Shown: positions 1-6,120, counted from the stretch's first letter. The stretch: DNA of 7,571 nucleotides from Solirubrobacterales bacterium (GCA_015655225.1 JAATFK010000544.1:1-7571), one strand, 5' to 3'. The notes: generated from the letters alone by a model not told the origin. A program made the numbers and translations.

Positions 1-1032
1 GACCAGATCCTCGTCATGTCCGAGGTCGAGGAGCTGCGCGCGAACCCGACCGCCGAGGCCTCTGGCGTCGTCGTCGAGTCGAAGCTCGACCCGGGCCGCG
101 GCGCGGTCTGCACGGTCCTGATCCAGCGCGGCACGCTGCACGTGGGCGACGCCCTCGTCGCCGGCCAGCACTGGGGCAAGGTCCGCGCGATGAACGACTT
201 CCTCGGCAACCGCGTCAGAAGAGCGCTGCCGGGCGAGCCGGTCGAGATCCTCGGCTTCGACTCCGTCCCGGAGGCGGGCGAGCACGTCAGAGTCGTCGAG
301 AACGACCGCAGAGCGCGGGCGTTCGCCGGCGAGCGCGCGAACCGCCTCAAGACCGAGGCGCGCGCACGGCGCTCCGGCAAGCGGATCACGCTCGAGGACA
401 TCTTCAGAAGCGACCTGCAGGAGCTCAACCTCGTGCTGAAGGCGGACGTCGCCGGCTCGCTCGAGGCGATCGAGGACGAGATCGCGAAGCTGCCGCAGGA
501 CGAGATCTCGGTCAACGTGATCCACCGCGGCGTCGGTGGCGTCAACGAGTCCGACGTGATGCTCGCGGCCGCCTCCGACGCGGTCGTGCTGGCCTTCAAC
601 GTCCGGCCGATCGGCGACGCCCGTCAGGTCGCCGACCGCGAGGGCGTCGAGATCCGCTCCTACGCCGTCATCTACCGCGCGATCGAGGAGCTGCGCGCGG
701 CGATGGAGGGCATGCTGGAGCCGGAGGAGGTCGAGGACCAGACCGTGACGATAGAGGTGCGGGCGATCTTCCGCGCGTCGAGAATCGGCACGATCGCCGG
801 CTCGTACGTGACCGAGGGCAGAGCCGTCCGCGGTTCGAGAGTCCGGCTCGTGCGCGACGGCACGGTCGTCTACGACGGCGAGATCCTCAGCCTCCGGCGT
901 GGCTCGGAGGACGTCAGAGAGGTCTCGGCCGGCTTCGAGTGCGGCATCGTCCTGCGGGACTTCGCCGACGTCAAGGAAGGCGACTCGCTCGAGACGTACG
1001 CGACCCGCAGAGTCGAGCGCGAGCTCGCCTGA
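1..1032 (+). CDS. infB: Translation initiation factor IF-2, C-terminal part (5' end outside window)
   Basis: This is the 3' portion of the IF2 gene; the frame is open from base 1 and ends at TGA 1030-1032, giving 343 codons. IF2 is the GTPase that brings fMet-tRNA to the 30S subunit and promotes subunit joining. The N-terminal region and G domain lie upstream of the window. Visible are domain II (about codons 1-110, beginning DQILVMSEVEELRANP), a charged linker, domain III (about 130-235, with LNLVLKADVAGSLEAI and VIHRGVGGVNESD near codon 171), and domain IV, the fMet-tRNA binding beta barrel (about 245-340, with IGTIAGSYVTEG near 263 and ECGIVLRDFADVKEGD). All match the family closely. The Met at base 16 is internal, not a start. 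AGA supplies about a quarter of its arginines, unlike most neighbours. rbfA follows after 67 nt, the usual bacterial arrangement. Confidence 0.97.
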   Translation, partial: DQILVMSEVEELRANPTAEASGVVVESKLDPGRGAVCTVLIQRGTLHVGDALVAGQHWGKVRAMNDFLGNRVRRALPGEPVEILGFDSVPEAGEHVRVVENDRRARAFAGERANRLKTEARARRSGKRITLEDIFRSDLQELNLVLKADVAGSLEAIEDEIAKLPQDEISVNVIHRGVGGVNESDVMLAAASDAVVLAFNVRPIGDARQVADREGVEIRSYAVIYRAIEELRAAMEGMLEPEEVEDQTVTIEVRAIFRASRIGTIAGSYVTEGRAVRGSRVRLVRDGTVVYDGEILSLRRGSEDVREVSAGFECGIVLRDFADVKEGDSLETYATRRVERELA

Positions 1033-1099
1033 CGCGGATGGCTCGCGGCCTTCGTCGCCGAGCTGAGCGGCCCGGCGCGACCATGGGACGGCGGATAGG

Positions 1100-1507
1100 A
1101 TGAGCGCGAGTCGCATGCGCCGGGTCGACGGGGCGTTGCTCGCCGTGTTGAGCGACGCCATCACGCAGCAGCTGAAGGATCCCCGGGTGGGGTTCGTGAC
1201 CGTGACCGCTGTCAAGACAAGCCCAGATCTCCGCTACGCACGCGTCTACGTGAGCGTGCTGGGCGACGACGACGAGCGCGAGGCCAGCCTCCAGGGGCTG
1301 CGCTCCGCGCACGGCTTCCTGCAGAAGCGGGTCGCGAGCGAGCTGCGGCTCAAGCACACGCCCGAGATCACGTTCGAGTACGACGGCTCGATCGACCACG
1401 GGATGCGCATCACCGAGCTGCTCGACCACGAGATCGAGCACCTGCCGGCGCGCGAGACGCCCGAGGTGCCTGAGGCGCCCGAGCCGCCCGGGGACGACGC
1501 GGCATGA
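1100..1507 (+). CDS. rbfA: 30S ribosome-binding factor RbfA
   Basis: RbfA is a small KH-fold protein that binds the immature 30S subunit and assists late 16S rRNA 5'-end processing; it acts in the cytoplasm. The 135-residue protein has the family's opening (RMRRVDGALLAVLSDAI), the LKDPRVGFVTVTAVKTSPDL segment, the helix with LQGLRSAHGFLQKRVASEL, and the closing signature LKHTPEITFEYDGSIDHGMRI. The last roughly 22 residues form an acidic, proline-rich tail (PEVPEAPEPPGDDAA) beyond the KH fold. ATG 1100 is chosen because family members carry a few residues before the MRRV motif; ATG 1115 is the alternative. GGCGGA sits just upstream but is weak and close. The stop overlaps the next start as ATGA (1504-1507), so the two are probably translationally coupled. 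Confidence 0.95.
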   Translation: MSASRMRRVDGALLAVLSDAITQQLKDPRVGFVTVTAVKTSPDLRYARVYVSVLGDDDEREASLQGLRSAHGFLQKRVASELRLKHTPEITFEYDGSIDHGMRITELLDHEIEHLPARETPEVPEAPEPPGDDAA

Positions 1508-2505
1508 CGGGGTCCACGAACGCGAAGCGGGCGACGCGCGGCCAGGTGCTGGAGGAGATCCGCGACGCCGACAGATTCCTGCTCGTCACGCACGAGAACC
1601 CCGACGGCGACGCGCTCGGCTCGCTCGTCGCGATGCACAAGATCCTCCAGGCGCTCGGCAAGGACTCCGTCATGTTCATGGACGAGGACGAGTTCCCGCT
1701 GCCCTACGAGTACCGCTTCTTCCCGCTCGACGGGCTCGTCTCCAGCTCGCCCGACGACCTCTCCGAGCGCACCGTCGTCTTCCTCGACTGCGGCAACATC
1801 GACCGCAACCCGGCCGACGCCCTGCAGGTCGACGGCGCCCACATCGTCAACGTCGACCACCACCACGACAACACCCACTTCGGGACCGTCAACCACGTCG
1901 TGCCGGAGGCGTCCTGCACGGCCGAGATCGTGTGGGACCTGATGCGCGGACTCGGCGTCGCGGCGACGACGACGATCGCCGAGGCGCTCTACGTCGGCCT
2001 CGTCACCGACACCGGCAAGTTCATGTACGAGAACACCGGGACGCGGGCGCACGTGATGGCGGCCGAGCTGATCGACGCCGGCGTCGACGTGCACGAGATC
2101 TACCGCCGCATCTACGAGGGGATCCCGTACGGCAAGCTGGCGCTGCTCGCGCGCGGGCTCACCCGGGTCGAGCGCTACGACGACGGCCGCGTCACGCTGA
2201 CGCGCCTGACGGCCGAGGACTACCGCGAGGCGGGCGCGGAGGAGAACTACTCCGAGGGCGTGATCGACCACCTGCGCTCGGTCGAGGGGACCGCCGTCGC
2301 GGCGCTCGTGCGCGACCGCCTCGGCAGCAGCCAGCAGGGACAGCGCAAGGTCTCGCTGCGGGCCGCCGACGACCGCGTCGACGTCTCCCGCATCGCGCGC
2401 GTGCAGGGCGGCGGCGGGCACCGCCAGGCGGCCGGCTTCTCAACCGAGCTGTCGTGGGACGAGCTGGTCGCGTTCCTCCGCGCGGAAGTCGCGCAGCAGC
2501 TCTAG
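1504..2505 (+). CDS. nrnA: DHH/DHHA1 phosphoesterase, NrnA-type nanoRNase/pAp phosphatase
   Basis: This 333-residue protein is a DHH-family phosphoesterase of the NrnA type, whose members degrade 2-5 nt RNAs and dephosphorylate pAp; some actinobacterial relatives also cleave cyclic dinucleotides. Metal-binding motifs are intact: HENPDGDALGS (H30, D34, D36), the aspartate in FLDCGN (D95), the DHH triad at 118-120 within VDHHHDN, and LVTDTGKF (D169). The C-terminal DHHA1 domain has the substrate-binding GGGGH motif at 302-306 (RVQGGGGHRQAAGF). Length and domain order are normal. No signal peptide is visible. It starts inside the rbfA stop (ATGA) and its TAG abuts the truB ATG. An nrnA homologue between rbfA and truB is a common actinobacterial arrangement. 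The exact substrate (nanoRNA, pAp or cyclic dinucleotide) cannot be read from sequence. Confidence 0.93.
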   Translation: MTGSTNAKRATRGQVLEEIRDADRFLLVTHENPDGDALGSLVAMHKILQALGKDSVMFMDEDEFPLPYEYRFFPLDGLVSSSPDDLSERTVVFLDCGNIDRNPADALQVDGAHIVNVDHHHDNTHFGTVNHVVPEASCTAEIVWDLMRGLGVAATTTIAEALYVGLVTDTGKFMYENTGTRAHVMAAELIDAGVDVHEIYRRIYEGIPYGKLALLARGLTRVERYDDGRVTLTRLTAEDYREAGAEENYSEGVIDHLRSVEGTAVAALVRDRLGSSQQGQRKVSLRAADDRVDVSRIARVQGGGGHRQAAGFSTELSWDELVAFLRAEVAQQL

Positions 2506-3354
2506 ATGTCGGGGAGACCCGACGAGGTTCGTGAGACGCCGCCCGACGGCGTGATCCTCTACGACAAGCCGGCGGGCATCACCTCGCACGACGTCGTCGC
2601 GCGCGTGCGCCGGCGCTTCCCGCGCGGCACGCGGGTTGGCCATGCGGGCACGCTCGACCCGTTCGCGACCGGCCTGCTGCTCGTGCTGGTCGGGCGCGGG
2701 ACCCGCACCCAGCAGTTCCTGATGGCCCTGCCGAAGGCCTACGAGACGGTCGCGCGCTTCGGCGCGACCTCCACGACCGGCGATCCGGAGGGCGAGATCA
2801 CGGAGACCGGCGTCGTGCCGGAGGGCGACCTCGTGCTGCCGACCGGGACGATCCGCCAGCGCCCGCCGGCCTACTCGGCCGTGAAGGTCGACGGCGAGCG
2901 GGCCTACGCCCGGGCGCGTCGCGGCGAGGTCGTCGAGACGAAGGAGCGGGAGGTGACGGTCCACGCCTTCGAGGAGCTGTGGCGCGACGGCGACCGCCGC
3001 GCGTTCGCGATCCGCTGCTCCGCCGGGACCTACGTGCGGACGCTCGTCGGCGACCTCGGCGACGCCTACTGCGAGGAGCTGCGGCGCACCGCGATCGGCG
3101 ACTTCGCGGTCGCCGACGCCGATCCCGAGCGGATCGTCCCGCTCGCCGACGCGCTCGCGTTCATGCCCGCGCGGCGGCTGGCGGGCGATACGGCAAAACG
3201 CGCCGGGCACGGCGCCCCCGTCCCCGACGACGGCGATCCACCGGCGACCGGTCCGACCTGCCTGACCGACGCCGAGGGCGTGATCGCGATCGCGGAGCCG
3301 CGCGTCGGCGAGGACGGCGGGCCGCTGCTGAAGCCGACCGTCGGCTTTCGCTGA
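2506..3354 (+). CDS. truB: tRNA pseudouridine(55) synthase TruB
   Basis: TruB isomerises U55 in the T-loop of tRNAs to pseudouridine. The 282-residue protein shows all expected blocks: [17 protein letters not shown] at 15-31, the catalytic loop [16 protein letters not shown] with nucleophile D51, the [22 protein letters not shown] segment near 119-140, and [15 protein letters not shown] near 172-186. The C-terminal part (about 225-282) is a short PUA-like module ending [10 protein letters not shown] stretch around 233-245 ([17 protein letters not shown]) looks like a flexible linker. ATG 2506 follows the nrnA TAG with no spacer and no convincing Shine-Dalgarno, so translation probably depends on termination/reinitiation. 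The last codons overlap a hairpin that may end or attenuate the transcript before ribF. Confidence 0.96.
   Translation: MSGRPDEVRETPPDGVILYDKPAGITSHDVVARVRRRFPRGTRVGHAGTLDPFATGLLLVLVGRGTRTQQFLMALPKAYETVARFGATSTTGDPEGEITETGVVPEGDLVLPTGTIRQRPPAYSAVKVDGERAYARARRGEVVETKEREVTVHAFEELWRDGDRRAFAIRCSAGTYVRTLVGDLGDAYCEELRRTAIGDFAVADADPERIVPLADALAFMPARRLAGDTAKRAGHGAPVPDDGDPPATGPTCLTDAEGVIAIAEPRVGEDGGPLLKPTVGFR
3331..3349 (+). terminator. Possible weak intrinsic terminator or attenuator in the truB 3' end
   Basis: AAGCCG (3331-3336) pairs with CGGCTT (3342-3347) around the loop ACCGT, followed by TC. The arms can be read as an 8-base inverted repeat with one central base. The layout (A-rich 5' foot, GC stem, short T run) is that of a short terminator, but the T tract has only three residues and the hairpin is inside coding sequence, so full termination is doubtful. 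Confidence 0.4.
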
Positions 3355-3366
3355 AGCGACCCTCGG

Positions 3367-3372
3367 TAGGCT
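3367..3372 (+). promoter_or_regulatory. Candidate -10 element for a leaderless ribF transcript
   Basis: TAGGCT fits the actinobacterial TANNNT -10 pattern and ends 8 nt before the ribF ATG at 3381. Transcription would then start at or next to the start codon. No Shine-Dalgarno is present, which agrees with a leaderless start. No convincing -35 hexamer is visible, so this rests on motif and spacing only. The truB stop (3352-3354) lies just upstream. Confidence 0.4.
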
Positions 3373-3380
3373 TCCGCGCG

Positions 3381-4292
3381 ATGCAGATCACGCTGCTTCC
3401 CGACGCCGCGCCGCGTCCTCGTCGCGTCGCCGTCGGCGAGTTCGACGGCGTCCACCTCGGTCACCGTGCCGTGATCGCCGGCAGCGACACCGTCCTGACG
3501 TTCGAGCCGCACCCGCTCGCGGTCCTGCGCCCGGACACGCCGCCGCCGCTGATCACGAGCCTGGAGATCAAGGCGCGGCTGGTCGCCGGCCTCGGCGTGC
3601 GGGAGCTGGTCGTGATCCCGTTCGACGACGCGTTCGCGCACCAGACGGCGGCCGAGTTCATCGACGACGTGCTCGTCGGGAAGCTCGGCGCGACCCACGT
3701 CTCGGTCGGCGACAACTTCCGCTTCGGACACGGCGCCGGCGGCAACGCCGCCCTGCTGAGCGCCGACCCGCGCTTCGAGACGCGCGTCGTGCCGATGGTC
3801 GAGGTCGCCGGCGAGGTCGTCTCCTCCTCGCGCATCCGCTCGCTCGTGGAGGCGGGGGAGGTGGAGCGCGCGACCGCGTTCCTGGGCGCGCCGTTCTCGG
3901 TCACCGGGATCGTGCGCCACGGCGACAAGCGCGGGCGCACGCTCGGCTTCCCGACCGCGAACCTCGTCCCCGAGGAGGGCCTGCTCTATCCCGGCCACGG
4001 CGTCTACGCCGCGCGCGCGCTGCTCGACGACACCTCGCTGGAGCGCTGCGCGGCGGTCAACGTCGGCGTGCGGCCGACCTTCGACAGCGGCCTCGGGCTC
4101 CTGATAGAAGCCTTTCTGGTCGACTGGCAGGGCGACCTCTACGGGCAGCAGCTGACGGTCGAGTTCCTGGGCCGTCTGCGGGGCGAGGAGCGGTTCGACT
4201 CGGTCGACGCGCTGATCGTCCAGATGAACCGCGACGTGGACGCGGCGCGCGCCATCTGCGCTGCCCGTTCTGCTACGGTTCCCGGCCGATGA
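3381..4292 (+). CDS. ribF: Bifunctional riboflavin kinase/FAD synthetase RibF
   Basis: RibF phosphorylates riboflavin to FMN and adenylates FMN to FAD. The 303-residue protein has the N-terminal nucleotidyltransferase domain ([10 protein letters not shown] at 19-28, [10 protein letters not shown] near 40, [10 protein letters not shown], and SSSRIR at 148-153) and the C-terminal riboflavin kinase domain ([10 protein letters not shown] at 185-194, VNVGVRPTF at 226-234, probable catalytic Glu E243 in [14 protein letters not shown]). The frame is open upstream into truB, but ATG 3381 is chosen because truB ends at 3354, the nucleotidyltransferase motif begins 18 residues in, and TAGGCT precedes it at leaderless spacing. 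Between HLGH and TFEPHP there are only about 11 residues, compared with about 21 in E. coli RibF as I recall it, so the helix after the HxGH motif is shortened. The TGA overlaps the rpsO ATG (ATGA, 4289-4292). Confidence 0.94.
   Translation: MQITLLPDAAPRPRRVAVGEFDGVHLGHRAVIAGSDTVLTFEPHPLAVLRPDTPPPLITSLEIKARLVAGLGVRELVVIPFDDAFAHQTAAEFIDDVLVGKLGATHVSVGDNFRFGHGAGGNAALLSADPRFETRVVPMVEVAGEVVSSSRIRSLVEAGEVERATAFLGAPFSVTGIVRHGDKRGRTLGFPTANLVPEEGLLYPGHGVYAARALLDDTSLERCAAVNVGVRPTFDSGLGLLIEAFLVDWQGDLYGQQLTVEFLGRLRGEERFDSVDALIVQMNRDVDAARAICAARSATVPGR
4274..4279 (+). promoter_or_regulatory. Candidate -10 element for rpsO inside the 3' end of ribF
   Basis: TACGGT fits TANNNT and ends 9 nt before the rpsO ATG, nearly the same geometry as TAGGCT before ribF. 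The bases between (TCCCGGCCG) contain no Shine-Dalgarno. A dedicated rpsO promoter is known in other bacteria; here it would give a leaderless or nearly leaderless mRNA alongside read-through from ribF. No -35 hexamer is evident. Confidence 0.38.
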
Positions 4293-4561
4293 CGACCCTT
4301 ACCACCGAGCGCAAGCAAGAGCTGGTCGACCAGTTCGGCAAGGATGGCACGGACACCGGCTCCGCCGAGGTCCAGATCGCCATGCTGACCGAGCGGATCA
4401 ACGACCTCACCGAGCATCTTCGCGCACACAAGAAGGACCACCACTCGCGCCGAGGCCTGCTCATGCTCGTCGGCCGACGCCGCCGCTTCCTCAACTACCT
4501 GCAGCGCAAGGACCTCGAGGGGTACCGCGCGCTGATCAAGGAACTCGGACTCCGGCGGTGA
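4289..4561 (+). CDS. rpsO: 30S ribosomal protein S15 (uS15)
   Basis: uS15 binds the central domain of 16S rRNA early in 30S assembly and contributes to an intersubunit bridge. The 90-residue protein has normal length and the family signatures: [41 protein letters not shown], and [29 protein letters not shown]. It begins inside the ribF stop codon (ATGA) and ends inside the next start (GTGA, 4558-4561), so it sits in a translationally coupled chain. It has 13 arginines by my count, none encoded by AGA, unlike infB and pnp. pnp, often directly downstream of rpsO, is here displaced by about 1.5 kb. In E. coli S15 represses its own mRNA through a leader pseudoknot; there is no leader space here for that mechanism. 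Confidence 0.97.
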   Translation: MTTLTTERKQELVDQFGKDGTDTGSAEVQIAMLTERINDLTEHLRAHKKDHHSRRGLLMLVGRRRRFLNYLQRKDLEGYRALIKELGLRR

Positions 4562-5013
4562 CCGTCGTCCAGCCGGGCACGCCCGCTCCCGAGTTCTCAC
4601 TCGCTCGGGGCGACGGCGGCACGCTGACGCTGGACGACATCAAGGGGCAGACGACGGTCTTCGTCTTCTACCCCTTCGCCTTCAGCCCGGTCTGCACCGA
4701 CCAGCTGAACCTCTACGAAGAGGTGCTGGACCAGTTCAGAGACCAGGGGGCGACGCTCTACGGGGTCTCCTGCGACTCGACCTGGTCGCAGACGGCGTTT
4801 CGCGAGAAGCTCGGCGTCACGATCGAGCAGCTCTCCGACTTCGAGCCGAAGGGCGCGGTCTGCCGCGCCTTCGGCGTCCTGCACGAGGGCGGCTTCCCCG
4901 AGCGCGCGCTCGTGATCGTCGATCCCGACGGGATCGTCAAGTGGAGCTACCAGGCTCCCTCGCCGGGCGACCTGCCCGGCGCGAACCTGATCTTCGACGG
5001 TCTCGCCGCGTAG
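4558..5013 (+). CDS. Peroxiredoxin, AhpE/Bcp-like
   Basis: This 151-residue thiol peroxidase of the AhpC/TSA superfamily would reduce hydroperoxides in the cytoplasm. The N-terminal [10 protein letters not shown], the strand VFVFYPFAF and the active site PFAFSPVC are clear. C46 is the peroxidatic cysteine, P39 the motif proline, and S43 replaces the more usual Thr of PxxxTxxC. R116 in [11 protein letters not shown] is the conserved arginine near the end of the fold. Other cysteines are C72 and C102; neither is in the typical C-terminal resolving position, so it may act as a 1-Cys enzyme as described for mycobacterial AhpE, which has similar length. The start is GTG 4558, overlapping the rpsO stop as GTGA; it places the motif at the usual distance from the N terminus. 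A thioredoxin-fold protein lies 28 nt downstream and could be a redox partner (inference). Confidence 0.9.
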   Translation: MTVVQPGTPAPEFSLARGDGGTLTLDDIKGQTTVFVFYPFAFSPVCTDQLNLYEEVLDQFRDQGATLYGVSCDSTWSQTAFREKLGVTIEQLSDFEPKGAVCRAFGVLHEGGFPERALVIVDPDGIVKWSYQAPSPGDLPGANLIFDGLAA

Positions 5014-5024
5014 GCCCGCGGGCC
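5013..5024. repeat. Perfect 12-bp GC palindrome after the peroxiredoxin stop
   Basis: GGCCCGCGGGCC equals its own reverse complement; its first base is the last base of the peroxiredoxin TAG. It lies in the 28-nt gap before the DsbA-like gene. As RNA it would give a 4-bp stem with a CGCG loop, and no T tract follows. It may be a chance product of high GC, a weak pause site or a protein-binding site. Confidence 0.5.
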
Positions 5025-5041
5025 GCGCGCTCGCCCCGGCG

Positions 5042-5542
5042 ATGAGCGGTCTCGGCAGCGCGCCGCTCCCGCCGCCCGCGACCGACGACCACGTCAGCGC
5101 GGCGTTCGGCGACACGGTCGCGATCGTCTACGCCGACTACGAGTGCCCGTTCTGCGCGCGGCTCGACCTCGCGCTGCGCGACGCGCGCGCCGGCTGGATC
5201 TTCCGTCACTTCCCCGTCAAGTCGAGACATCCGCGGGCGTGGGCGGCCGCCGGCGCGGCCGAGGCGGCCGGGCTGCAGGGTCGCTTCTGGGAGATGCACG
5301 CGTCGCTCTACGCCGACCAGGGACGGCTGGAGGACCCGCACCTCTGGGCGCGGGCGGAGGCGCTCGGGCTCGACCTCGAGCGCTTCGAGGAGGACCGTCG
5401 CTCCGACGCCGTCCGCGACCGCATCAAGCGCGACTTCACGAGCGGCGTGCGCGCCGGCGTGGTGACGACGCCGACGCTGTTCCTCGACGGCGTCGCGCAC
5501 CCCGGCGTCCCGGACGACGACGTGCTCGCGCGGCTGCGCTAG
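5042..5542 (+). CDS. DsbA-family thioredoxin-fold protein, cytoplasmic (CPFC)
   Basis: The 166-residue protein is a DsbA/Thioredoxin_4-like thiol-disulfide oxidoreductase. The strand IVYADYE leads into the CPFC active site (C35, C38); an alpha-helical insert follows (about 62-130, with AAEAAGLQGRFWEMHASLYADQ); the cis-proline loop is GVVTTPTLFLDG with P144. The pattern resembles the stand-alone version of the thioredoxin module found fused to some actinobacterial NhaA antiporters, and FrnE-like proteins. No signal peptide or membrane segment is seen, so it should be cytosolic. The ATG at 5042 lacks a Shine-Dalgarno. It follows the peroxiredoxin gene by 28 nt, which suggests a shared redox job such as reducing the peroxiredoxin; that is inference. 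Its TAG shares the CTAG palindrome with the stop of the convergent SRPBCC gene. Confidence 0.88.
   Translation: MSGLGSAPLPPPATDDHVSAAFGDTVAIVYADYECPFCARLDLALRDARAGWIFRHFPVKSRHPRAWAAAGAAEAAGLQGRFWEMHASLYADQGRLEDPHLWARAEALGLDLERFEEDRRSDAVRDRIKRDFTSGVRAGVVTTPTLFLDGVAHPGVPDDDVLARLR
5539..5542. other. CTAG palindrome serving as the stop codon on both strands
   Basis: The plus-strand DsbA-like frame ends with TAG at 5540-5542. The minus-strand SRPBCC frame ends with TAG read from 5541 to 5539. The two convergent genes thus overlap by four bases with no intergenic sequence, so no dedicated terminator fits between them and their transcripts must overlap at the 3' ends. Confidence 0.9.
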
Positions 5543-6006
5543 CGCGCGCCCAGCAGCTCCGCGACCGCGTCGGCGCGGTAGTCGAAGATCCGCCGCAGGT
5601 CGCGGGCGACGAGCATGCTGCGGGCGACCTCCCCCAGCGGGCCGAGCGGCAGCGCGTAGCGGACGGTGTCGCGCATCAGCGTCATCGACGGGTCGGCGGG
5701 GTCGGGCGCGAACTCGTGCGTGTGGTGCCAGAGCGCGTAGGGGCCGCTCAGCTGCGCGTCGACGAAGCGCACGCCGCGGTCGCACGCCTCGATTCGGGTG
5801 CGCCAGCGCAGCGGAATCCCGTGCAGGCGCAGGCGATAGTCGATCAGCGTCCCCGGCGCCATCGCGATCGGCTCCGGCGTGACCACCTCGAATCCCAGCC
5901 ACGGCGTGGTGATCGCCTCGAGGTTGCGGGCCGAGGCGAAGAACGGGAAGACCTCCTGCGGGGCTCCGGGAAGGCGCTGCTCGCGGGTCAGCAGATGGGT
6001 GCGCAC
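5539..6006 (-). CDS. SRPBCC-fold protein (COG4276-like), function unknown
   Basis: This minus-strand gene encodes about 155 residues of the SRPBCC (START/Bet v1-like) superfamily, whose members form a helix-grip fold around a hydrophobic ligand pocket. Recognisable parts are LPGAPQEVFPFFASARNLEAIT, TPWLGFEVVTPEPIAMAPGT, IDYRLRLHGIPLRWRTRIE, GPYALWHHTHEF, RDTVRYALPLGPLG and the closing RDLRRIFDYRADAV. These match an uncharacterised ligand-binding SRPBCC group; ligand and reaction are unknown. The frame stays open far upstream, antisense to pnp, but homology begins near THLLTREQRLP, so the GTG at 6006 is the best start; no Shine-Dalgarno supports it. The frame contains no AGA codon. It is convergent with the DsbA-like gene (shared CTAG) and divergent from pnp, probably sharing a promoter region with it. 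Confidence 0.87.
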   Translation of the reverse strand: MRTHLLTREQRLPGAPQEVFPFFASARNLEAITTPWLGFEVVTPEPIAMAPGTLIDYRLRLHGIPLRWRTRIEACDRGVRFVDAQLSGPYALWHHTHEFAPDPADPSMTLMRDTVRYALPLGPLGEVARSMLVARDLRRIFDYRADAVAELLGAR

Positions 6007-6080
6007 CCAGGGGATACGGGCGGGACCCTGGCGCGGATCGATACTATGGATGGGTTCCGATACCGATAAGACGCAACGTA

Positions 6081-6101
6081 CTCCGCCATCGAAGCGCGGA
6101 G
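6081..6101 (+). promoter_or_regulatory. pnp: Leader hairpin just upstream of the pnp ribosome binding site
   Basis: CTCCGC (6081-6086) pairs perfectly with GCGGAG (6096-6101) across a nine-base loop CATCGAAGC. The stem ends four bases before the Shine-Dalgarno. In E. coli, pnp mRNA carries a leader stem used in RNase III-dependent autoregulation by PNPase; this shorter hairpin could have a similar role, but that is inference. Confidence 0.45.
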
Positions 6102-6104
6102 CGA

Positions 6105-6111
6105 GAAGGGA
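6105..6111 (+). promoter_or_regulatory. pnp: Ribosome binding site of pnp
   Basis: GAAGGGA ends 9 nt before ATG 6121, and the spacer AATTACCTA is A/T-rich. It is the only clear Shine-Dalgarno before any start codon in the window and fixes the pnp start. Confidence 0.75.
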
Positions 6112-6120
6112 ATTACCTAT

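Larger units (their letters stand above)
3327..3375 (+). repeat. Imperfect tandem pair of hairpin-forming units at the truB/ribF junction
   Basis: Two adjacent units both begin GCTGAAGC. Unit 1 (3327-3349) continues CGACCGTCGGCTTTC; unit 2 (3350-3375) continues GACCCTCGGTAGGCTTCC. They align along their length with a one-base deletion and a short insertion in unit 2. Unit 1 covers the end of truB, and unit 2 holds the truB stop and the -10-like hexamer of ribF. Each unit is also an inverted repeat (GAAGC...GCTTY). Whether this is a real duplication or two similar control elements is inference. Confidence 0.6.
6007..6120. promoter_or_regulatory. Divergent promoter region with a self-complementary -10 element
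   Basis: This spacer separates the SRPBCC gene (minus) from pnp (plus) and is less GC-rich than its surroundings. ATACTAT at 6041-6047 reads TACTAT on the plus strand and TAGTAT on the minus strand, both TANNNT and 4/6 to TATAAT. Expected starts are near 6054 for pnp (about 67-nt leader) and near 6034 for the SRPBCC gene (about 28-nt leader). I find no other plus-strand TANNNT between 6041 and pnp. No good -35 is visible on either strand. CCGATA occurs twice in tandem at 6057-6068. Confidence 0.5.

Noticed and set aside
1033..1099. Terminator or promoter in the infB-rbfA gap
   Set aside because: No strong hairpin with a T tract and no convincing promoter was seen; read-through from infB is simpler.
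1096..1101. TAGGAT as a -10 element for rbfA
   Set aside because: It overlaps the chosen ATG; it would fit only if rbfA began at 1115, and the spacing differs from the ribF and rpsO cases.
1083..1103. Six-codon frame MGRRIG ending in a TGA that overlaps the rbfA start
   Set aside because: It could be a coupling leader, but it has no ribosome binding site and is short enough to be chance.
1246..2421. A 391-codon minus-strand frame opposite rbfA and nrnA
   Set aside because: It is repetitive Val/Asp/Arg/Ala sequence caused by GC third-position bias, with no family signature; the plus strand carries clear homologues.
2979..3380. Long upstream extension of the ribF frame into truB
   Set aside because: The translated extension is Arg/Ala-rich shadow of truB; RibF homology begins at the 3381 ATG.
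4289..6120. A horizontally acquired or novel defence-type module between rpsO and pnp
   Set aside because: The genes belong to common families, share the local GC content, and have no integrase, transposase, terminal repeats or tRNA nearby.
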